The notes below the pieces were generated by a model, which did no database searches, had not been told where the DNA came from, and saw only the letters and a program-made list of their open reading frames with translations. The translations under genes were made by a program, and so were the position numbers. From positions 1-9,733 of the forward strand of contig CAKOOQ010000032.1 of NCBI GenBank assembly GCA_934098555.1: a DNA stretch of 9,733 nucleotides, in the 5' to 3' direction. Origin of the DNA: an uncultured Bacilli bacterium (GTDB taxonomy: Bacteria > Bacillota_I > Bacilli_A > RF39 > UBA660). Positions 5,902-9,733 of the stretch are shown here, in pieces; the stretch's first letter is position 1; every line of letters starts with the position of its first letter.

Positions 5902-6129
5902 ATGGATTTATATTATCAAAATGAAACCCTTTATGTTGATATTATGGATGCTCTTGATACAAAAGATTATTCTCAAATGGAGACAAAAATATTTCGGATA
6001 ATCGAAGATTATGGGGTTTCTAAAATTGTGATTAAAAATCACAATCAGGCTTTTCATAACAGACAATTTTTAAGACAAATGAAACAGAATTATGCTTCTA
6101 AATATGTTGGCGAATTTGTGATTCGTTAA
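5902..6129 (+). CDS. Small protein of unknown function upstream of gpr
   Basis: Not recognised. From ATG 5902, which follows CGGTGAT (5891-5897), the protein has 75 residues. The same GGTGAT-type site precedes gpr and, as AGAGGTGAT, cotE, which supports this start. An in-frame ATG at 5845 has no binding site and lies directly after a terminator. Predicted order is a strand (L-Y-V-D-I), a helix (Y-S-Q-M-E-T-K-I-F-R-I-I), a strand (K-I-V-I-K-N), a second helix (R-Q-F-L-R-Q-M-K) and a last strand (E-F-V-I-R). The first half resembles a STAS-like strand-helix-strand unit, but the D-S-x-G motif of anti-sigma antagonists is absent, so a SpoIIAA call is not supported. It sits 42 bases before gpr with no terminator between, so a sporulation-linked role is possible. 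Confidence 0.65.
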   Translation: MDLYYQNETLYVDIMDALDTKDYSQMETKIFRIIEDYGVSKIVIKNHNQAFHNRQFLRQMKQNYASKYVGEFVIR

Positions 6130-6157
6130 CATATTTTTTTTCATCTTAACCATATTA
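6129..6157 (+). promoter_or_regulatory. Possible sigma-G-type promoter for gpr
   Basis: ACATA (6129-6133), 17 bases, then CATATTA (6151-6157). The -10 fits the CATnhTA pattern known for Bacillus sigma G, which drives gpr in that genus together with sigma F. The -35 is imperfect and the start would fall near 6164, inside the binding site, so the case is weak. Confidence 0.3.
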
Positions 6158-6171
6158 ATGATGGTGATAGT

Positions 6172-6903
6172 ATGAATCATAAAATTCTTTTAGATGTGGC
6201 ATCAACTCTTGGCAAAGAAAAGTTAATTGGCTTATCCAAAGAAAAAGATGTTTTAATAAAGCATTATTTACTTTTAGAAAAAGATAAAAAAATGACTGGC
6301 GAGGAAGCTGGAGATTATTTTCTTTTTTCTTTTGATGATAGAGTTTTATATGAAGAAGAGGTTTTGAAAAAAGTTCTAAAAAAAACGTTAAAATCCTTTT
6401 TGAAAAAATATCATAAGGGCGGACCCATTTTATTTTTAGGTTTAGGTGCTAAAGATATTTTAGGAGATAGCTTTGGTCCAAGAGTTTTAGATAATTTAAT
6501 TGCCACGAATGCTTATAATGATTTTTTAACGATACCCAAAGTAGCGCTTTTTTCACCTGATACTCAAAGTAAAACAGGTATTTCTTCTTTTCGTCTTATT
6601 GAAATGGTGGTGAGGTCGTTAAAACCTGATATTATTATTTTAATAGATTCCTTTAAAACGAGTCGTTTTGAAAACTTAAATCGAACTCTTGAAGTGAATG
6701 ACTGTGGTATTTGTTTGGCTAGTGAGTTAAGAAGTAATAAAGAAATTAGCCGTAAAACCTTTGATATTCCTCTTTTAACGGTGGGTTATCCTACGATGTT
6801 TACTTTTCACAAGACTTATTTGAATCATTATCTATTAGAAAAAGATATAAATATTATGGCTAAAATTGTTTCTGAAGCCTTTAATGAATTAATTCTTGAT
6901 TAA
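6172..6903 (+). CDS. gpr: Germination protease (GPR, peptidase A25) homologue, compact
   Basis: GPR is made in the developing spore and, on germination, cuts the small acid-soluble proteins that coat spore DNA. The 243-residue protein keeps the core pattern of the family: E-E-A-G-D-Y-F-L-F near residue 45, the L-F-L-G-L-G-A-K-D strand, G-D-S-F-G-P-R-V-L-D-N-L with Asp 99, S-P-D-T-Q-S-K-T-G, K-P-D-I-I-I-L-I-D-S with Asp 159, and I-P-L-L-T-V-G-Y-P-T. The two Asp match the positions essential in Bacillus GPR. It is much shorter than the about 370-residue Bacillus enzyme, missing N-terminal and about 70 C-terminal residues, and the family segment H-P-G-S-G-V is changed to C-L-A-S-E-L. YyaC (DUF1256) is a fold relative with a similar GDSxGP motif, but the later motifs favour GPR. 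GGTGAT (6163-6168) precedes the ATG, and cotE follows. Confidence 0.82.
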   Translation: MNHKILLDVASTLGKEKLIGLSKEKDVLIKHYLLLEKDKKMTGEEAGDYFLFSFDDRVLYEEEVLKKVLKKTLKSFLKKYHKGGPILFLGLGAKDILGDSFGPRVLDNLIATNAYNDFLTIPKVALFSPDTQSKTGISSFRLIEMVVRSLKPDIIILIDSFKTSRFENLNRTLEVNDCGICLASELRSNKEISRKTFDIPLLTVGYPTMFTFHKTYLNHYLLEKDINIMAKIVSEAFNELILD

Positions 6904-6918
6904 AAGTGTATTTCATGG

Positions 6919-6947
6919 TACAAAAACACAGAAAAAAGCATAAATTA
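6919..6947 (+). promoter_or_regulatory. Possible sigma-K-type promoter for cotE
   Basis: TACA (6919-6922), 16 bases, then CATAAATTA (6939-6947) fits the mACm-N16-CATAnnnTA pattern described for Bacillus sigma K, and loosely sigma E; both transcribe cotE there. The start would lie about 10 bases before the GTG, so the leader would be very short. Confidence 0.4.
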
Positions 6948-6963
6948 CAATAGAGGTGATAGA

Positions 6964-7485
6964 GTGGCAAGTTTTAAAGAGATTGTAACCAAGGCTGTCA
7001 TTGGCAAAGCTAAAAAAACAAATCAGATGCATTTTTCTTTTACACCTGATGAAGCCTGTGATACCGTTTTAGGGTGTTGGGTTATTAATCATAATTTTTC
7101 AGGATCTAATTTAAATGGTAAAGTAGGAGTGAATGGTTCTTTTGATGTTAATGTTTGGTATTCTTATGATAATGATACTAAGACAAAAGTAAACACGAAG
7201 AAGTTTGCATATAATGAACTATTAAATGTGCCTTTAAAAGATGCAGCAACTTTAACGAATAATTCTGAAATTATTGTCCGGAGTTTAAAACAACCAAGCG
7301 TAACAAATGTAGAAGTCAAAGATGGCAATATTGTTTTAGACATAGAAAAAGAATTAGGTGTTGAAATTGTTGGCGATACAAAGATAAAAGTACCAATTGA
7401 AGACATGGATGATGATTATGATGAAATCGTCGATGAAGAAGATGTTAATGCTATTGATGATGTTAATGAAAACTATTTAGATTAA
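6964..7485 (+). CDS. cotE: Outer spore coat morphogenetic protein CotE
   Basis: CotE is laid down around the forespore on the mother-cell side and recruits the outer-coat proteins; spores without it lack an outer coat. The 173-residue protein aligns well by eye with Bacillus CotE: F-K-E-I-V-T-K-A-V-I-G-K-A at the start, L-G-C-W-V-I-N-H-N-F at residues 36-45, D-V-N-V-W-Y-S-Y with D-T-K-T-K-V at 61-76, K-Q-P at 109-111, and V-G-D-T-K-I-K-V at 136-143. From about 147 there is a strongly acidic D/E-rich tail, as in the family. The start is GTG 6964, with GAGG at 6953-6956 spaced 7 bases away. It follows gpr closely and ends in a terminator that contains its stop codon. Lengths agree with the family (about 180). 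Confidence 0.95.
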   Translation: MASFKEIVTKAVIGKAKKTNQMHFSFTPDEACDTVLGCWVINHNFSGSNLNGKVGVNGSFDVNVWYSYDNDTKTKVNTKKFAYNELLNVPLKDAATLTNNSEIIVRSLKQPSVTNVEVKDGNIVLDIEKELGVEIVGDTKIKVPIEDMDDDYDEIVDEEDVNAIDDVNENYLD

Positions 7486-7506
7486 AGAGCGCAAGGCTCT
7501 TTTTTT
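7484..7506 (+). terminator. Intrinsic terminator of cotE
   Basis: AAAGAGC (7484-7490) and GCTCTTT (7496-7502) form a 7-bp stem with a 5-nt loop; T continues to 7506. The first two A belong to the cotE stop codon. Confidence 0.9.
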
Positions 7507-7559
7507 GTAATATAAAAATATTTTTTAACAGAAAAAAAATTTTATTTTTATGAAGGGGT

Positions 7560-7576
7560 TTTAAAGAATCTTTAAA
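7560..7576 (+). repeat. 17-bp palindrome over the nuclease promoter
   Basis: TTTAAAGA (7560-7567) and TCTTTAAA (7569-7576) are perfect 8-bp arms around a single central A. The left arm coincides with the only -35-like element (TTTAAA), and the -10 is 5 bases beyond the right arm. This position suits a repressor or autoregulator site. Confidence 0.45.
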
Positions 7577-7587
7577 TTTGTTACAAT
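7560..7587 (+). promoter_or_regulatory. Promoter of the nuclease gene
   Basis: TTTAAA (7560-7565), 16 bases, TACAAT (7582-7587). The -35 is weak. The predicted start near 7594 sits at the binding site AGAAGGAG (7593-7600), giving another very short leader. Confidence 0.5.
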
Positions 7588-7605
7588 AAAAAAGAAGGAG
7601 TGCTT

Positions 7606-8238
7606 ATGAAATATATTATGTATTCGCATCGATATGCCAAAGAAATTTTTGAGGTCAATGAAAAGTTTGCCACGTTATGGAATGAAATTCAAGAGGCCTT
7701 AAATCATATTACGGATGAAGATATTATAAAAGAGTTTGAATGTGAGAAACGAGAGGCTAAAAGTATTTCCGAAGCTATTAATAAATTAATAAAAAGAGAG
7801 TTAGAATATCGTGGATGGCAGGCAGAAAGTCCTATTTTTGCCGATAAGGATTATGTGGATAATAAAGGGACATGGCGTCTTGATTTTGCTAAAGATGATA
7901 TCGCCATAGAAGTCGCTTTTAATCATGGAGGCAATGTTTCTTGGAATTTAATAAAACCGGTTTTATCTAGTGAACTGAATCATGTTTCCAAAGCCATTCA
8001 AACAAAGGCAGGTATTTTAATCACTGCTACCGATGAGATGAAAAAAGCCGGTGGTTTTGATGGAGCAATAGGAACTTATGAGAAATATGTAGAATATTTA
8101 AAACCACTTAATAATATTTTAACAACGCCATTACTTATTATTGGTCTAAAAAAGCCAGAAACATTTCACATCAATGTTCAAACAATGGATAAGAAAAAAA
8201 TTGGAACAGTTGTTTTACATGATGTGAAGCCAGAATAA
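7606..8238 (+). CDS. BglII-like PD-(D/E)XK restriction endonuclease
   Basis: Probable DNA-cutting enzyme of the BglII/BstYI type of type II restriction nucleases. The 210-residue protein (BglII has 223) begins Y-I-M-Y-S-H-R-Y-A-K-E-I-F, like the start of that group, and has R-L-D-F-A-K-D-D-I-A-I-E-V-A-F at residues 91-105. Asp 93 and Glu 102 are 9 residues apart, as are the metal-binding Asp 84 and Glu 93 of BglII, followed by V-A instead of V-Q. Later segments, S-E-L-N-H-V-S-K-A, A-G-I-L-I-T-A-T and L-L-I-I-G-L, follow the same order as BglII. No DNA methyltransferase is in the window, which is unusual for a restriction gene. The ATG at 7606 is chosen because the GTG at 7600 overlaps the binding site. 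It lies between cotE and rpsP, as an insertion among core genes. Recognition sequence cannot be stated. Confidence 0.75.
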   Translation: MKYIMYSHRYAKEIFEVNEKFATLWNEIQEALNHITDEDIIKEFECEKREAKSISEAINKLIKRELEYRGWQAESPIFADKDYVDNKGTWRLDFAKDDIAIEVAFNHGGNVSWNLIKPVLSSELNHVSKAIQTKAGILITATDEMKKAGGFDGAIGTYEKYVEYLKPLNNILTTPLLIIGLKKPETFHINVQTMDKKKIGTVVLHDVKPE

Positions 8239-8245
8239 ATATTAT

Positions 8246-8269
8246 CTGTCAACATTTTTTTGTTGACAG
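8246..8269 (+). repeat. Inverted repeat overlapping the rpsP -35 box
   Basis: CTGTCAACA (8246-8254) and TGTTGACAG (8261-8269) are perfect 9-bp arms around six T. The right arm contains the consensus -35 TTGACA. No T run follows on either strand, so it is not a standard terminator; it may be an operator or a 3'-end hairpin of the nuclease mRNA. Confidence 0.6.
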
Positions 8270-8291
8270 CACTTTATTTATTTGTTAGTAT
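8263..8291 (+). promoter_or_regulatory. Promoter of rpsP-khpA
   Basis: Consensus TTGACA (8263-8268), exactly 17 bases, then TAGTAT (8286-8291) preceded by TGT, an extended -10. Confidence 0.75.
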
Positions 8292-8316
8292 ATTTATTGA
8301 CAAAGGAGGTATTATC

Positions 8317-8592
8317 ATGGCTGTTAAATTAAGACTTAAAAGAATGGGTTCTAAAGCAAAACCTTTTTATCGTATCGTTGCGGCTGATTCAAGAAGTCCA
8401 AGAGATGGTAGATTTTTAGAAGTTGTGGGAACTTATAATCCTGTTAAAGGACAAGAAGTTGTCACTGTTAATGAAGAAAAAGCAATGTATTGGCTTTCTA
8501 ATGGTGCGATTCCTACTGATACGGTTCGTAGTATTTTAAGCAAACAAGGTATTATGAAAAAATATGCCGAATCTAAAAAAGCAGGTAAATAA
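8317..8592 (+). CDS. rpsP: 30S ribosomal protein S16 (bS16)
   Basis: Early-assembling 30S protein that binds 16S rRNA in the lower body and stabilises its folding. The 91-residue protein opens with A-V-K-L-R-L-K-R-M-G-S-K, then P-F-Y-R-I-V-A-A-D-S-R-S-P-R-D-G-R and V-G-T-Y-N-P, all family signatures, and has the usual W-L-S-N-G-A-I-P-T-D-T-V segment. A near-perfect binding site, AAAGGAGGT (8302-8310), precedes ATG 8317 and decides the start over an in-frame upstream extension to 8260, which begins inside the inverted repeat. The stop overlaps the khpA start by one base (TAATG), so the two are translationally coupled, as in many Firmicutes. Confidence 0.98.
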   Translation: MAVKLRLKRMGSKAKPFYRIVAADSRSPRDGRFLEVVGTYNPVKGQEVVTVNEEKAMYWLSNGAIPTDTVRSILSKQGIMKKYAESKKAGK

Positions 8593-8837
8593 TGAAATCT
8601 TTAGAAGAATTTGCAGAAATGCTTGTGAAAAGTATTGTTAAAAAAGCGGATTTAATTAAAGTAACAACTCACGAAGAGGAAGAAAATATTAAATTAGATA
8701 TTTTGGTTTCCAAAGATGAAATGGGTAGTGTAATTGGTAAAAATGGCAAAACTATTCGAGCTATTCGAACACTTATTTCCTTATACGCTTATCAAAATCA
8801 TCTATCTAAAGTAGTCGTTGATGTTGAATCTTTTTAG
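8592..8837 (+). CDS. khpA: KH-domain RNA-binding protein KhpA
   Basis: Small RNA-binding protein that in other Firmicutes pairs with KhpB (Jag/EloR) and affects cell elongation and RNA metabolism. Its 81 residues consist of a single KH domain with the nucleic-acid-binding G-K-N-G loop at residues 49-52 inside V-I-G-K-N-G-K-T-I-R-A-I-R. The family usually has 75-90 residues. The start codon shares its A with the rpsP stop codon and there is no separate promoter. It carries the only TAG stop in the window. The usual downstream neighbours rimM and trmD are not seen; the next gene is an unrelated membrane protein behind a terminator. Confidence 0.93.
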   Translation: MKSLEEFAEMLVKSIVKKADLIKVTTHEEEENIKLDILVSKDEMGSVIGKNGKTIRAIRTLISLYAYQNHLSKVVVDVESF

Positions 8838-8865
8838 AGTGCCTTATCAAAAAGACACTTTTTTT
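8838..8865 (+). terminator. Intrinsic terminator of rpsP-khpA
   Basis: AGTG-C-CTT (8838-8845) pairs with AAG-A-CACT (8852-8859) with one C/A mismatch; seven T follow (8859-8865). Confidence 0.75.
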
Positions 8866-8877
8866 CATAAAAAATTA

Positions 8878-8886
8878 TGGTACAAT
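8878..8886 (+). promoter_or_regulatory. Extended -10 promoter of the last gene
   Basis: TGG plus TACAAT (8881-8886). The -35 position falls in the T tract of the khpA terminator, as with the promoter at 3293. The ATG is 22 bases beyond the -10. Confidence 0.55.
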
Positions 8887-8908
8887 ATTAAGTGAAGAAG
8901 GTAGTAGT

Positions 8909-9619
8909 ATGAAAAAAATAATCGTTTTTGTTGTGATTATTATGCTCATGCTCATTTTTTTGAGCTTTATTGGCTTTTTAGTCTTTCAAAAACCTGAGGA
9001 AAGAGAAGATGTTAAAGAAGAAATTTCTGTAAATGATGTTCTTGTCGAAGAAGTTTTTAAAAGTATTGATGCGGGCAGTAATTATGATTTTCAAGATGAA
9101 GTCTATAAAAAAGGCACATTTTCCAATCAATATATTTTAGGTCTTTCTCTTTCACGGTATTTTTTGGATAATCCTGACTCTAAAGAAGTCAATGAATCCG
9201 TTATTGATGCCTATGTCAAAAAAATCTTTGGAAGCATTACTTATGCCCATGAATCTGGTTATTTTTTAACATCGAGTCTTTGTAAGTTTACTTACGACAA
9301 AGCCACACATTTTTATAAAATAAATACGGAATGTAATCATGTCGCAACCAAAAACATTTTAAAGAAAAGAGTAAAAGCTTATAAAACAGCAACAGTTCTT
9401 TATGTTGAAGAGAAAATTATTGTTACAGATAAAGAATCTATAGAAAGTGATATGTTAACGATTTACAAAGATATCGCTGAAACAGGAAAACTGGGTGTGC
9501 AAAAAGAAGGCACCTTTACGATAGATGATTTTTTAAGTGAAGCTGAAACTTACGAATACAAGTTTGAATTTGATGGTGAATCGTTTGTTTTTAAAGAAAT
9601 TAAGAAAATTAATACTTAA
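8909..9619 (+). CDS. Membrane-anchored protein of unknown function
   Basis: Not recognised. The 236-residue protein starts M-K-K-I followed by a strong hydrophobic helix (about residues 4-26) with no lipobox Cys, so it is probably an uncleaved anchor with the rest outside the cell. The exterior part is acidic at first (residues 29-50) and then of mixed strand and helix character. It has only two cysteines, Cys 125 (S-S-L-C-K-F) and Cys 142 (N-T-E-C-N-H), 17 residues apart around a Y-D-K-x-x-x-x-F-Y-K-I stretch; they could form a disulfide across a strand pair. The exterior thioredoxin-like protein at 3923 would be a plausible maker of such a bond, though that is inference. A GAAGG site precedes ATG 8909. 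It is a single-gene unit between terminators. Confidence 0.8.
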   Translation: MKKIIVFVVIIMLMLIFLSFIGFLVFQKPEEREDVKEEISVNDVLVEEVFKSIDAGSNYDFQDEVYKKGTFSNQYILGLSLSRYFLDNPDSKEVNESVIDAYVKKIFGSITYAHESGYFLTSSLCKFTYDKATHFYKINTECNHVATKNILKKRVKAYKTATVLYVEEKIIVTDKESIESDMLTIYKDIAETGKLGVQKEGTFTIDDFLSEAETYEYKFEFDGESFVFKEIKKINT

Positions 9620-9650
9620 AAAAGGAGGAATGCCATCGCTTCTTCTTTTT
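9619..9650 (+). terminator. Probable intrinsic terminator of the last gene
   Basis: Bases 9619-9629 (A5-GGAGGA) can pair with 9640-9650 (TCTTC-T5 region) as an 11-bp stem with two G-U pairs and a 10-nt loop, ending in five T. The stem starts in the stop codon. The left arm also resembles a binding site, with ATG 1 base after it, but that spacing is too short for a start. Confidence 0.5.
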
Positions 9651-9653
9651 GTG

Positions 9654-9662
9654 TGGTATAAT
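9654..9662 (+). promoter_or_regulatory. Extended -10 promoter for a gene beyond the window
   Basis: TGG plus consensus TATAAT (9657-9662), without a clear -35. It points rightwards and its transcript would begin near 9669. Confidence 0.6.
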
Positions 9663-9670
9663 GTTTAGTA

Positions 9671-9712
9671 TTTTATGGCATATTTTGAGTATGCGAAAAA
9701 TATGCCATAAAA
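9671..9712 (+). repeat. Perfect 16-bp inverted repeat just after a promoter
   Basis: TTTTATGGCATATTTT (9671-9686) and AAAATATGCCATAAAA (9697-9712) are exact reverse complements, with a 10-base loop. It begins about where the transcript from the -10 at 9657 would start. Its T-first, A-last layout is the reverse of a terminator and no T run follows. Confidence 0.75.
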
Positions 9713-9733
9713 TTATTGTACCTAATTCCTGAT

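Noticed and set aside
5902..6129. SpoIIAA anti-sigma antagonist
   Set aside because: The D-S-x-G phosphorylation motif is missing and no SpoIIAB or SigF gene follows.
6906..6929. Hairpin between gpr and cotE as a terminator
   Set aside because: The GTGT/ACAC stem is short, has a mismatch, and no T run follows.
7507..7559. A/T runs between cotE and the nuclease as a repeat or origin element
   Set aside because: Plain A and T homopolymer stretches without box-like motifs; expected in a genome of this composition.
1..9733. Template repeat or reverse transcriptase of a DGR inside the window
   Set aside because: No second GC-rich copy of the 731-850 region and no reverse-transcriptase motif in any frame.

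Overview
The window is AT-rich, almost fully coding, and every confident gene lies on the + strand. Translation and spore genes point to a low-GC Gram-positive of the class Bacilli: rpsB-tsf, frr, rpsU-yqeY and rpsP-khpA sit with cotE (outer spore-coat morphogenetic protein, a Bacilli marker) and a gpr-like germination protease. Very short leaders, tight gene packing, shortened proteins and the type of surface protein at the left edge fit one of the small-genome, uncultured gut lineages of Bacilli; that placement is inference. Of the fifteen genes whose end lies in the window, fourteen stop with TAA, one with TAG and none with TGA.

Layout. 1-905: the 3' part of a large Asn/Ser/Gly-rich, Cys-containing surface protein, whose C-terminal region holds an abrupt adenine-poor, GC-rich patch (about 731-830). 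This looks like the variable region of a diversity-generating retroelement (DGR) target and is the most striking signal here. 1114-1410: thioredoxin. 1566-3242: rpsB-tsf behind a strong promoter and a structured leader. 3319-5016: two membrane-anchored thioredoxin-like proteins, one with no cysteine and one with CVVC, followed by frr; pyrH, which usually sits between tsf and frr, is absent. 5118-5818: rpsU and yqeY. 5902-7485: a 75-residue protein of unknown function, a compact gpr-like protease and cotE, together a small sporulation cluster. 7606-8238: a BglII-like PD-(D/E)XK nuclease with no methyltransferase beside it and a palindrome on its promoter. 8317-8837: rpsP-khpA. 8909-9619: an unknown membrane-anchored protein. 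9651-9733: a promoter and a perfect 16-bp inverted repeat leading into a gene outside the window.

How it works together. The backbone is translation (S2, EF-Ts, ribosome recycling factor, S21, S16, the RNA-binding protein KhpA). Between these housekeeping units lie envelope redox proteins, spore genes, a restriction-like nuclease and a probably hypervariable surface protein. Intrinsic terminators separate most units. Many promoters have an extended TGn -10 element and lie so close to the gene that the predicted leader is only about 8-20 nt. Positions and counts were read by hand from the sequence.
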